Source: Entoloma clypeatum
Lineage: Eukaryota > Basidiomycota > Agaricomycetes > Agaricales > Entolomataceae
Assembly (NCBI GenBank): GCA_963565915.1
Contig: OY751488.1
Coordinates: forward strand, 930,001-994,000
Reading direction: 5' to 3'
DNA length: 64,000 bases
Part shown: positions 10,341 to 21,400 of the stretch, piece by piece
How positions within the stretch are numbered: the first letter of the stretch is position 1
Layout of the letters: each line of letters opens with the position of its first letter
Notes under the pieces: model-generated
Told to the model about the DNA's origin: nothing
The model's input: the letters and a program-made list of their open reading frames with translations, nothing else
Database searches by the model: none
Position numbers and translations under genes: made by a program

Positions 10341-11487
10341 AACAAAAAAAACCCATAAGCACGCAATGGGGAGCAAAAATGTATTGCCTGGCCACCTCTT
10401 GTTCCACACCGTCCCAGCCCACCCGCACCCAGCCCCATCACACTCATTCACCATCCTTGACTCCTCGCAGACAGCAGCGGGCACACACAACCTGTTACAC
10501 TTATTGTCAAGGGAGGACAATACAGCATGAACTTTGGGATGTTGCCTAGCTTTCTTCAATGCCGCTGGTTTCAGGGTTCTGATATTGTTGGTTGTTGACA
10601 ACAGTGATCAAGGGAAGAGGGAAAGAGAGGCCTCAATGGGCAGTTGCAATAGAGAAAGGAGGGGCCTTGTCAAGGCAGTCAAGTTCAGAGAGCAGTAGCA
10701 CTGAGGGTTACTAGGGGTTGATATCCGATTCAGACTGGGGACTGACTGTCTACTATATCCAGTATATATACTATATCAAGTGTGCACAGACCAAGAGAAA
10801 TATAAGTAAACAGTGATACATAAGAGAGATTACCGCTATTGGCTGGCAATAGTGGGGTCTGTCAAAGTGAAACAAGGGTTAGTTCTGAGTCAGAGATAAG
10901 AAGGGAATATATGTCCATCTGGGGTAAAGCCAGAGTCAATGTGAGTCAGAGTGTAGATAAAGTGGGCATGTGTCAACAATGGTGAAACAGTGTTCAAAGA
11001 AGATCAAGGGTTGTCCAGGTGTGAGAAACAATGAGGCAAAATAGGGTTCAGGATCAATGGAAGATTGTGAAATGGTGTCCAGATTGTTATCAAGGGTTTT
11101 AGAGTCCAGACCCATCAAGGGTTCTTCAGGGAGGATGGCTTCCATATGGGCATAGGTCACGTGATAAGTGCTTCATGTGAGAGCATGTCTTGTTCTGCAA
11201 GCCTTTGTGCAGCTGTTGTTATCAATGGGTGTTTGTCGGATGTGGTCGATGGGTGGGATCAGAGAGGGGATCATGGGAGGGGATGGTAGGAAAAATGAAA
11301 AGTTGTAATACAACCCCCTCCTGTGTCATGTTCAGCCTGCCTGAGGAGATGCCATGGGTCAAGGCTGTCTCGCCCCCGGTTGTGCATGATGTCGCAAGGG
11401 AGCTGGTCCCTGACTCATGAATGACATGGCTACCATCTTTGCCTTCTAACCCCTAATGCTACATCAACTTGACACTGTCCAAGTCCA
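10341..11487. other. Intergenic stretch, no gene recognised
   Basis: Low-complexity A/G-rich sequence on the plus strand (about 10600-11120), with no open frame that shows a motif. No RNA gene or element end was found. Confidence 0.45.
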
Positions 11488-12350
11488 ACCTAGTCAGTAG
11501 GGATGATATATCAGGTCCTAACACCTTAGCATGGAGGTGTTGCATGTACATCATTAATTACAGGTCTACTGGGTGATATATCACTCACGATATATCACCC
11601 TCAGTGTAATATATCACAGCTCCCCTGAGGCTCGGCCCCTGCAACAGAGTCAGTAGGCCTAATATAGTGCACCATGGCCACACTTGTGTGCCATTCCATT
11701 TTTAATTTGTCAGCATAGTTATTTTTATTCCTTCCTGATGCTGGTTCTTGCGCTCCCCGCATGCCTGCTGCTGCTCTTGCATCTCGGGTGCCATTTCCTG
11801 CATGCCTCCTGGCATTCCTGTGTTTCCTCAGCCGTTCCCCCAGCATGCTACCATCCCCATGCGCCCCACATCCACCGCTCCCCAGTTGTGGACATTCAGT
11901 GGGGTTGTGGACAGTCAGTGGGATTGTGGACACTGGGGCCATGGATGTCTTGTCTTGTCTCTTGTCTCATCCCATCCTATCACAGCTCTCGTCTCTGTCT
12001 GGTCAGGTCCCTCATTCTGTCCTGTCTCTCATGCCATCACGTCCAGTCCCCATCGTGTCCCATCCCTCCCATTGCATCTGTCCTCCTGCCCTGTCGCATC
12101 TGTCATTCCATCCCACAATATCTGCATCATTTGAGGCTTGGGAAAAACACACAGATTACCTTACAATGTGCCATCCTCTTGATAGTTTTTTTAGATATTA
12201 CAAAAATATACAATGTGTAGGACATTACTTTGAATGAGATACTTGCAAAAGGCCAGACCTTAAAAATGAAAAGGTCAGATGACAGGTGCAAGAAATAGCC
12301 CAAATCTTGACTTAAACTTACAGAATAAGTGCTACCTACTGTTGTCCAAG
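11488..12350 (+). mobile_element. Dispersed element, copy A (inverse copy at 62716-63955)
   Basis: Starts with CAACCTAGTCAGTAGGGATG and ends near the AAGTGCTAC word at ~12335. The reverse complement of 62716-63955 follows the same order throughout: ATATATCA palindromes, CCTGAGGCTC, a run of CATCCCATC-like words, and CAAGAAATAGCCCAAATC. It has no transposase; frames here come from the repetitive TCC-rich middle. This copy lacks about 230 bp present in the other near 63380-63600. The TACATCATTAATTACAGGT words also occur at 61390-61410 after KDZ-2, so a non-autonomous KDZ relative is possible. Confidence 0.65.
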
Positions 12351-12960
12351 TCATCACTCTGGTTCCCATCCAAAGTATTTTCTAGCAGAAATCCTGGCAC
12401 ATCTCAGAGCTTGTTAGTCCTAGATTAACTTGCAGTGCAAAGAACACAAGTATGTTTTTGTTTTTGTAGATTTTCTTACAACATTTCTGAATTATTTCCT
12501 CAAGCCACAAACATGGAATCTGCTTTATTCATTTGGCGAAAGTCACTGCAAATAAGTGTAAATTGAAGGGAAATAGAAATGAAAGGAAGCTGTGCCACAG
12601 ATCTGCCAATATATTATGTTTTTTGTGACTGACATGAGGAAAGCATATCTGTAAATCTTGAACAGTATGCAGCCCGATCAGGTCAGATAAAAGTCGGATC
12701 AGGTCAGATAGAATGGTAATGTATGACAAAAGGGACATTTGTGTGACAACAGGTTTGACTAGCTAGTCAGAATTTAGTCAGAGATATGTTCTGACTGTCA
12801 ATTGACTGTTGGGTGGACTGACTATACAGTCAAATGTTCAGTCAGACTCCAATCTCAGGCTCACAGATCTTTTGCTTTGGCAAAAACATGAAAGGCTTCA
12901 AATGATTATATTATGGGAACAATTTTGATGTATTAACAGCAATATAGACTTATAACTATC
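12351..12960. other. AT-rich gene-free stretch
   Basis: No gene. It contains clustered ACTGWC/GTCAGA words at 12770-12860 that recur near 22930-23050 and 24830-24980, hinting at a degenerate repeat family. Confidence 0.4.
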
Positions 12961-12974
12961 TGCTTTATGTTAGA

Positions 12975-13360
12975 AATGGGTACAAGCAGGCCATTGGACG
13001 CGAGAGGGAGCCATTAAATATGAGGGGAGGCCGTTTGGTGTGAAGGGAGGCCATTGGGAATGAGAGGAGGCTGTTGGGCATGAAGGGACGCCGTGGGGCA
13101 TGAGAGGACTCCATGTGGAATGAGAGGCCCATTGGGCATGCATTGGGAATGAAGGAGGCTGTTGGGCATGATGGGAGGCCGTTTGGAGCAAGAGGAGGCT
13201 GTTGGTAATGAGAGGGCGGCATGGAGAATGAGAGGAGCCCATTGGGCATGAAGGGATGCCACTGGGAATGAGAGGATGCCATTAGGCATGAAGTGATGCC
13301 GTTGGGCACGATGGGAGGGCATTTGGAGCGAGAGGAGGCCATTGGATGCAGGAGACAACC
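12975..13360 (-). repeat. 24-bp minisatellite at the end of a Gypsy frame
   Basis: About 15 degenerate units of roughly 24 bp built on GGAGGCCATTGGGCATGAAG. On the minus strand the unit length keeps the chromodomain reading frame open, adding an 8-residue repeat (HPFMPNGLLS-like) before a stop near 12965. The same GGCCRTTGGGC core fills the hAT-like element at 47545-48667. Confidence 0.75.
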
Positions 13361-13377
13361 ATTCATCAGCAAATCCA

Positions 13378-14823
13378 GATTGTTTGCATGTAAGTGCCGG
13401 GGTGCATTCGGGTTTAATTTAAAGAAGTCCTCCACTGCTTTCTTGGCATGTTCCAGGTGATCTTCAGGTTCCCATGTGTTGTGGTCTGGAGTCAGACCTT
13501 CCCATTGCACTAAATATTCCAGCTTTCCTCTCTTCAACCTTGAGTCAATAACTTTAGCGACATCGTACTCCTCTTTGCCATTGATAACTATGGGATTTGG
13601 TGCTTGCACCTTTTGTGATTTAAATAGTGGTTCCTTAAATAATCGGACCCGTGATACGTTGATAACCGGGTGGATTTTCCATAACTTCTGCAATTTAAGT
13701 TCCACAGTGTGTGACGAAATGATTTTGGTTATGGTATAGGGTCCAATCCATTGTTCAGCAAGTTTCTTTAAGGGTCAGTTCAACTTCAGGTCTTTAGTCG
13801 ATAACCAAACTTTGTTGCCAACTTTGTAAACTGGTGCATCATCCCGTTTCAGGTTCGCATACAGTTCCATCTCTTCTCGTGCTTTTACTAGTGCTGCTTC
13901 TGCGTCCTCATGAATCTTCTTCATTCACTCCGTGAATTCTTTGGCCGGTTCTGATTTTTCTGCCCTCCAAGGTTCTACGCCCATTCTGGGGTTAGACCCA
14001 TGGTTTACATAGAACAGCGAAAGCTGAGTTGCCGTGTGAATTTTATTATTATAGGTGAACTCCGTGGTTGCCATCCATTCGGGCCAATCTGTTTGTCGAT
14101 GGGAGATAAAGGATCTTAGATATTGTTCCAGCTCCTGGTTGATATGTTCTGTCTGTCCATCTGTCTGCAGATGATATGCCGTTGATAATTTAGTTGTAAT
14201 CCCCAATTTTTTATTTAGTTCCTTCATAAATATTGCTGCAAATTGTAGTCCGCGATCTGATGTTAACGATTCTGGAAGTCCATGAAGTTTCCAGACTTCA
14301 TCCTGATATAGTTTAGCTAATCCTTCTGCTGAGACTTCATCACGTGTTTTGATAAAGTGTGATTGCTTAGTGGATCTGCAAGCCACAACTAATACCGTGT
14401 TGTACCCCTGAGCTTCTGGGAGTCCTACAATAAAGTCTGCCATCACATGTTTCCATGGTCCTGCATGTTCCGTGTTTGCTTTTAATTTACCAGTTAGCAG
14501 TTGAGGCACATTTTTTGATCATTGACATCTATCCCAGCCCTCAATGTATGCTTTGACCATGTTTGTAATTCCAGGCCACCAATAATTATGTGTAACCAAT
14601 TCCAGGGTCTTCCACTGCCCTGGGTGTCCTGCACCTGGGTTGTTGTGGTGTATTTAATTATTTCCTCTCTGAGTTCCTGACTCTTCAGAACGTAAACTTT
14701 ACCTCTGTGTAACCAGAGTCCCTGCTCCTCATGCCATTCGTCTGCGCGTAATGTTTTGGTATTGGTTTTCTTTAGTTCTTCCACTGCTTTTAACACCTGC
14801 TCGTCAAATTCCTTGGCATCCAT
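13378..14823 (-). pseudogene. Gypsy (chromovirus) pol fragment: integrase and chromodomain
   Basis: The minus strand encodes the end of a Ty3/Gypsy Pol. The integrase zinc-binding region (from 14823) has a frameshift near 14600 and a stop near 14520. The core domain keeps the three acidic residues (VMADFIVGLP, LTSDRGLQFA, NQELEQYLRSF). After a break near 13780-13925 comes the C-terminal domain and a chromodomain (EYDVAKVIDSRLKRGKLEYL, then VQWEGL...NTWEPEDHLE). Chromodomains steer integration to methylated-histone chromatin. Protease, RT and RNase H are missing: the fragment abuts an opposite-strand Gypsy fragment at 14823. The frame runs on into the minisatellite. Confidence 0.85.
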
Positions 14824-14835
14824 GATATCACATCA

Positions 14836-15577
14836 GGAAATGGAGGCATTCTTACAGAGATTTGTCAACCATCTACAGAATGATTGGGCTGAGTGGATCG
14901 CAATCGCAGAGTTCCAGTACAATGACAAAGAACATCAGGTGACGAAGCACACCCCATTCTACCTCAACTATGGTTTACATCCTTGGAAGGGAGAACTTGT
15001 GTTGGAAGATACCAACCTGGCCGCCAATGACTTCTTGGAAAAACTGAAACAAGCATGAGAAGAAGCCAATGCAGCGCTAAAACAGGCACAAGATCAGATG
15101 AAGAAGACAGTTGACACACGACGGAGTCCGTCTCAGAACTACCACATCGGAGACAAGACGTGGGTGGAAGGGACTAATATCAGGACTAACCGTCCCTTGA
15201 AGAAACTTGATGCACTCCGACACGGACCATTCAAAGTCCTAGAGAAGAAAGGGGCTAGCGCGTACCTTCTTGATCTTCCAAAGACTTGGAAAATGATTCA
15301 CCCTGTGTTCAACAAGACCCTGTTGTCACCATACAAAACTCCGAAGTATGCCATCCAGAAGAAACCAGCCCCTGATCCAATCATTGTTGAAGGACGAGAA
15401 GAGTACCATGTGTCCCCAATTCTAGACTCTCAAAAGTTCTGTGAAAAGATCCAGTATCTCGTCCAGTGGGAGGGATATGGCCCAGAAGAGAACACATGGG
15501 AACCTCAAACTAATGTTCAGAACACTCAAGATTTGATCTGTGATTTCCATTGGCAGAACCCGTCATGCCCACGATAA
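14836..15577 (+). pseudogene. Gypsy pol fragment: integrase end and chromodomain, other subfamily
   Basis: Begins inside the integrase core (AEFQYNDKEHQVTKHTPFYL), has a TGA near 15056, and continues through an integrase C-terminal domain (LDALRHGPFKVLEKKGASAY) to a chromodomain (EEYHVSPILDSQKFCEKIQY, then LVQWEGYGPEENTWEP), ending at the TAA at 15575. Sequence differences from the neighbour at 13378-14823 show a different Gypsy lineage. The two meet head to head, both missing their 5' parts. Confidence 0.85.
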
Positions 15578-15709
15578 AAACAACTTTCAAAATCCATGAC
15601 AGTATCGACCTCATCAGTCTACCACACACCAAGTTCCCCGCTCTAGTCCCTTTCTCTGTCCAATATAGCTCCCCCGCTCTTCTTTTATCTCTCAACCATC
15701 CTCGCCACC

Positions 15710-16081
15710 ATGTCTACCACCACCACTACCACCACCTCCTCCACCGACATCAACCCCGCCATTGCTGCCCTCATGAATGAAGCACTCTCCATGAGAGACC
15801 AAATCCATGCCCTCCAAACTTCCCTTGCCGACCTCCTTCATCGACAGATGAATATCCAGCTTCACTTGTTGTCCAACCTTCCCATTGCCCCAAGTCCCAA
15901 AGAGAAACAAATTCTTGGAAATTACACCAGCACCCTTGTCATCAAAAATCGACGTATTTGGCTGGCTATCAAAGGCCTCAAACTCGCCATTGCCATCAAT
16001 GAGGAGTTAATATATGATTGGAGCCTCAAGGAGAGTCCAAACTGGTCCGATCCCAACAACAACGAGGGATGGGGACAATGA
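15710..16081 (+). CDS. 123-residue ORF between Gypsy chromodomain and LTR
   Basis: Starts at an ATG in a strong context (GCCACCATG) after a pyrimidine-rich leader, 130 nt downstream of the chromodomain stop and 34 nt upstream of a putative polypurine tract and LTR. The protein starts MSTTTTTTTSSTDINPAIAA, then has a likely amphipathic or coiled-coil region (ALMNEALSMRDQIHALQTSL) and a Trp/Asn-rich end. No signal peptide or membrane segment is seen, so it is not envelope-like. I do not recognise it. It may be a third ORF of this Gypsy lineage, or a captured or gag-like piece. Confidence 0.4.
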   Translation: MSTTTTTTTSSTDINPAIAALMNEALSMRDQIHALQTSLADLLHRQMNIQLHLLSNLPIAPSPKEKQILGNYTSTLVIKNRRIWLAIKGLKLAIAINEELIYDWSLKESPNWSDPNNNEGWGQ

Positions 16082-16115
16082 CTCTGTGAGGACACAGAGC
16101 TTGAAGAGGGGAACA

Positions 16116-16590
16116 TGTTACGGATTCTACGGTATGCGGATGATGTCATCATCACTTTTATTTATCAGCCCAACTTGGCGCCCTCTTACAATTACATTAT
16201 GTCGCAACATCTATTTCCATTCCCTTTGCTACCGCTCTGACTCATTCCGCAGTAGCTTTACTCATCTCTGCAGTATGTATGACTCATTGTACATAGCCTT
16301 CCGCAGTTGCCCTGCCCAGATCATCCATTAAGAGGTATGTTGTTGTCCTCCTCCTAACTACCCCTATGCTCCTGTCACTTGTCTTATCTCAAGGCACAGG
16401 CCACTATTCTCTAGAGGGGATCTACATACATAGTCCCAGGCCTATTAGAAAAGCTCTTTGGGCACCTAGAGGGTAGTTCTCCTTCTCCTCCTTTATAAGT
16501 GCGCATTTTTTCTAACCAGTCACTCTCTCCACCTCATACTACTATCCCAAGCTATGTGTTAGACATATATAAGTTCCCAATGTAAGTTAC
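16116..16590 (+). repeat. Putative Gypsy 3' LTR (start only defined)
   Basis: TGTTACGGATTC at 16116 follows a purine tract (GAAGAGGGGAACA), the usual polypurine tract-LTR junction. The start resembles the TGTTATGGATTC LTR of the remnant at 51844-52301. A matching GTAACA end was not found, so the right limit is a guess and the LTR may be truncated. Confidence 0.45.
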
Positions 16591-16680
16591 CAAAAAAGAT
16601 GTGAGAATGCTGAAATACTTGAGCTCATTGTGTGCAACAGCGAGCGCGTGTCAACCGAACAACGGGGCATGGCAGTGCCT

Positions 16681-16902
16681 GATTGAGATCCACGTGAGTG
16701 TGTCCGGGCCAAGTGGTTCTTGATTCCCCTACTGCCCAATCCCCATAAGTCCCCTGCGAAAGCATCCCCAAACCCACCAAAACTTTATCTATCTACTATG
16801 CAGGAACCCACATCCAATAAAGATCGCTGTTCTGTTTCCTCAGAGCAGTGCCGTTGGCTTCAAGAGTGGCTCCGGGCCAATGTGAGTTATCTTGCATGTT
16901 CT
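16681..16902 (+). repeat. Tandem host-like unit, first copy, interrupted by Copia-2
   Basis: GATCCAC.TGAGTG, CAATCCCCAT.AGTCCCCTGC and AAGATCGCTGTTCTGTTT occur here and again at 22576-22770 in the same order. Copia-2 inserted after GTTCT at 16898-16902. The original arrangement was therefore two direct units of about 258 bp. The CTCAG and GTGAGT signals around a short frame (EQCRWLQEWLRAN) could be gene exon remnants. Confidence 0.5.
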
Positions 16903-17218
16903 TGTTGAAACTTTTCCATCATGTAGATTAGATTAGATTAGATTAGATTACATCACGTGACCATTTACACATCTTCGATTACATACTTATTTGGTTGGTA
17001 CAAACAGTAGTACGGTATATAAGACCAGAAAACTGTCAATACCAACAAGTTGTCTCTTGACTCTTAACCAGCTCCATCACTCTTACCAGCCTCAACCTCT
17101 CTCACCAGCCTCACCCTTTCCAATCCAAGTAAGTGACTAGAACGGTTAAGTAGAGTACTTCCACTGTAGCTGTGTTGCTCAGTACATCTGCGGCTAGCGC
17201 CCAGGTGGAACTTCAACA
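16903..17218 (+). repeat. Copia-2 5' LTR
   Basis: 316 bp, TGTTGAAAC...CTTCAACA. It contains (AGATT)5 at 16925-16949, a CACGTG E-box palindrome at 16954-16959 and a TATA box at 17016-17023. The repeat plus E-box sits about 60-90 bp upstream of the TATA box, where upstream activating elements are expected. Confidence 0.95.
17016..17023 (+). promoter_or_regulatory. TATA box in Copia-2 5' LTR
   Basis: TATATAAG in the LTR. Transcription would start about 30 nt downstream, inside the LTR, defining the U3/R border near 17045-17060. The 3' LTR keeps the same box. Confidence 0.6.
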
Positions 17219-17233
17219 GGTTATGGGCCCCGG
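17219..17233 (+). promoter_or_regulatory. Primer binding site of Copia-2
   Basis: GGTTATGGGCCCCGG directly follows the LTR. It pairs with the anticodon stem-loop GGGCCCATAACC of initiator tRNA-Met, as in Drosophila copia, implying an internal tRNA half-molecule as primer. Confidence 0.7.
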
Positions 17234-17584
17234 ATAGCAGAGGGACTTGGGAATGCTGGCAACAGCGAGTACCTGCCCACTCTACCCTGGTTGGCAAAGA
17301 ACTGATCGAAGGATCTAGGTTCTGAGTCTTACTCCTTCACACATGAACCTGGGAACGTCATTACGACAAGTACCTGTCATGAAGCGTCCCTAAGGGGATT
17401 AACTTAGTACACATCATGTGGAAATGTCAATCGTACCTCACACACTTCTGACAAAAAGGGTCTTTCCCACAAACCGCTATTCCTAAAGGGAATATGTTAT
17501 GAGGAATCATTTATTTGTTTTCTCTAAATCAAATTCATAAAAGAACATCACTGATTGGGAAAACTCCTTTTAGATTCATTAAAA

Positions 17585-18484
17585 ATGTCTACCTCTCGCT
17601 CCGCCCTCAACTCCATCGCCATCTTTGACGGCATCGACTACCAGAGTTGGGCCGAAAAAATGAAGTCGTACCTTCTCCATCAAGGAGTCTGGCGCCTTGT
17701 ATCCGGCAACATTGAGCGCCCCGACATCAAGGACTTTACGGTCACGGTCTCCACCCCTGTCTCCGCCACCTCGACATCTGCAACACCTGCGACTCAACCT
17801 CCCGTGGTCACTATCACCGTCGACCAACCCGCCTTCCACAAGGAAAGGAAGACCTGGAGTAGAGACGACGACATGGCTCTGGGTTCCATCCGTCTCAAAG
17901 TCTCTGAAGCAATCAGGAGGCACATCAAGGACGCCGCAACCTCAAAAGAAGCCTGGACGTCATTGAAGGACACATACTCGAAGATCTCCCCTGCCACCAT
18001 ATTCGGCGACTTCAAGGCCGCTGCCTCCTTCAAGCTCTCGGGTCGCGACCCCGTACCGGAAATTGAGCGCCTTGGGTCACTCTTCGCTCGCCTTAGCGAC
18101 TCAAAATTTGTTGTGCCTGATCTGATGCAGGCTATGATCTTGGCAAGTGCCATTCCTGATGCTTGGTCATCTCTCTCCACCGCCCTCTTTCAGGTCTACA
18201 ATGCCGATGACTTCACATGGCAGGCCGTCACCGACAGCATCGTTTCAGAGTACAGGCACAAGTATGCGATAGGGTCTACTCGGGCGTCCAACAAGCAGGC
18301 CCGGAAAATCTCCGGGACTAAGCGAAAGGGGCAAGACCCCAAATGGGAAAAGCAGACAGCGCCGAGTACCTCACGGAACAATGCTGACGAGCAGCCTAAC
18401 TCGACCAACCCAAGTACCACTTCTGAAAAGAAGAAGGGAAAAAAATGCTGGCGCAACCAGAAGAAACGCGCCAACAACGCATGA
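17585..18484 (+). pseudogene. Copia-2 gag, truncated by an internal deletion
   Basis: From ATG 17585 the frame gives a copia-type Gag (MSTSRSALNSIAIFDGIDYQ at the start, the UBN2-like region to about residue 240, then a Lys/Arg-rich stretch). It closely matches Copia-1. The frame ends at 18482 because about 223 bp present in Copia-1 (its 464-687) are missing. The junction lies at a CAAC repeat, so a microhomology deletion is likely, and it shifts the frame into the remaining linker (18485-18636). No zinc knuckle is present. Confidence 0.9.
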
Positions 18485-21400
18485 ACCCGCCTTCTTCTCA
18501 GTACACCGGGCTTCCCTCTGGAAAGCCGTCTGTGTGGAAAAAGAACAAGAGGGTGCGAAGACTCGCCCGAGAAATCGGTGCTCAACCCTCTGGGTCAAAC
18601 CTCCGTATCTTAGATACCATCATTCCTGACATTGACTAAAGGCCAGCTAAACAGCGTCACGTAGCCCCGTCGATAGAAGAATCACTAAATATGATGGACA
18701 TCGACCAGGAACAGATGGGGCCGGATGTATTTGAGGACGAGATAGAACTTGACGGTTCGTCAAAACCCTTTCTTAAACCTTACCAATTGCGGAAAGCTAA
18801 CAATACCTCTCAACAGACGTATGATATAATAGCCAGTACCAGTACAGAATGTGTAGATCACTTCAGCAGTGATTTACATAAAAAATATATTAAACATTTT
18901 GCTTCTTGTACACATTGTAAGGAAAAAGAACGCGCGCAATGGATATTAGATTCCGGCGCCTCTTTACACTTCACCTATGAGTTTAAGGACTTCACATATT
19001 ATAGACCTCTCATGGTCAAGCGATTTGTCCAAACTGCAGCTAAAGGGAAGAAACTGGAAATACTCGGAGTTGGGGCCGTTCCAGTATGGCACACCCTAAA
19101 TGGGGAAGTTAAAACCCATCTTCTCAGACCGGTGTTCTACATCCCGGACATGGACACACGCCTATTGTCCCTAGGCGTCTTCCTTAACCATGGTTACAAA
19201 GTAGATGGGACTTGTGGAGAAATCAAATCTCCAAAGGGCTGAGCAAAATCCAGTTTTCGCCCCACATCCTTGGTCAAACCATTTACTGGTTAGACACTGA
19301 AATACGCTATGACCAGATCCATGCAATCTCAAGCAAAATCACTGTCGAAACATGGCACAAGCGCCTTGGTCACCCAAATGATCAAGCACTGCGAAAGATT
19401 CCCACCAGTACCAAAGGGGTACCTGAAACACTAGTACGTGAGAAATCACAGGAAAGTTGCACAGGTTGCCTCAAAGGGAAAATGCCGAATCAGTCATATC
19501 CCAATTCGATGACAAGGGCAACCAAAACCTTTGATCTGATCCATTCCAATCTCAAACAGATATCCATGGCATCATACCATAAATATAAATATTTCCTCAC
19601 GTTGTTGGACGATTTTTCATCCCATGTCTGGGTTGTCTTGCTTAGAAAGAAGTCGGATGCCATCACGGCACTGTGACAATTTCTTGTGATGATCCAGAAT
19701 CAGTTCGCCGCCACTCCTAAAAAATGGCGAGTTGATGGAGGTGGAGAGTTTGATGAATACAAGGATGTACTTGCCAATCATGGAGTTCTGATCGATGTCA
19801 CGCTCCCGTATCAGCACCAGCAGAACGGTAGAGCAGAACAGATAAATTGAACCCTGTGGGAGAAATCTCAGGCCTTGCGCTTCGACGTGTGCTTACCCCC
19901 TATGTGGTGGGAATTCTGTTTGGAACATGCAGCGTTTCTCTACAACAGAACCCCCATGCAGCGTCTCGAATGGAATACCCCTTACTCCAGGGTGACCAAT
20001 GAGATGCCCGATATGTCAAGCATCAGAGTCTTTGGATGTCAGGCATATGTGTATATCCCAAAGGAAAAACATAGAAATTCCCTGGAGTCTAGATCTCGAT
20101 TGATGATTTATCTCAGATCAAAACCAGGGGTCAAAGGATACCGTTTCATGGATCCTGAGACTAATACAATTTTCATGGGTGGGAAAGCTATCTTTGATGA
20201 AAGCAAGTACCCTAGATGCCACATCGACCCTTTGCCAGAAAACCATCCAGAAATGGAAAACCCAGAACCGGCTGATGAGTTTGAGGACCTCATCCCCGGA
20301 AATGATGACAATGACAGTCATTACAAAAAACCTCATGACCCTGTTCCCACTGGACAGGATCACCCTGAATCAGATGATGACTTGCTGTCTAGCGAGCCCG
20401 ACGATGAACCACGAGTACCCACTCCGGAACCCGAACAAGTACCAGATCGACCAATCAGGGAACGACGAGTTCGGAGAATGCCAGGTAGCATCTATGGGGA
20501 AGACACCCCTGCTTCTGATCTTGAAAAAATGGATTGAAGACATAGATTAGGCGGTCAAACAGCATGGATGAACGATCTCCTAATGGAGGCAATCTCTATC
20601 CAAGTGGGCATCATTGAAATGTCACACAAAGATATATACCTTCTTCCAAACAAAGAAGATTGGTATGTGGCAGAACGAAAAGAGCTAGACATGCTCAAAA
20701 GCCGCGGGGTGATCATGGAGTTAGTACCCCTCCCTACAGGGAGGAAAGCTCTAAGGAACAAATGGGTTTACAACGAAAAATCTGATGGGCGTTTGAAAGC
20801 GCGCCTTGTCGCAAAAGGTTTCTCACAGGTAGAAGGGATTGACTTCGATCAGATCTTCTCACCAGTAGTGAGGTATGAGACCATCCGGTTGATTCTGGCA
20901 TTGACAGCCCTTGAAGGGTGGTTCATGACATTCCTGGACGTCTCATCAGCCTTCCTCTATGGAACACTCCATGAGGTAATTTACATGTGACAGCCAGAGG
21001 GCTACATAGTAAAAGGGAAAGAACACTTCGTGTACCGACTATACAAAGCCCTATACAGACTTAAGCAGGCCGCATTAGCCTGGTGGAGGGAACTCGATTC
21101 CTCCATGAAAAAGCTCGGTTTTGTCCAGCTTCACTCCGATGCAGGAGTTTTCATTCACACAAGTACCAAAGGAGAAACTGTAATCACCGTCATTTATGTC
21201 AATGACTCTGCTTTTCTCAGCACAAACCGAGAGTACACGCTAGAGAAGAAAAAGGCCTTCATGACAACATGGGAATGTAGGGACCTAGGCCACCTAGTGT
21301 CTAATGGGGAACCGAAAGAATTTCTCTCAATGCAAATAAGGCAACATGGGAAGAGGATCTTCATTGATCAAGTACCTTACCTTGAAAAAATTCTCGCACG

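Noticed and set aside
11684..12237. Overlapping 128-178 codon Ser/Pro/Cys-rich frames
   Set aside because: They arise from repetitive TCC/CATCCC sequence in element A, in all three frames at once, without motifs.
12975..13360. CRISPR-like array
   Set aside because: Units are contiguous degenerate repeats without unique spacers, and the genome is fungal. The same applies to 47770-48420.
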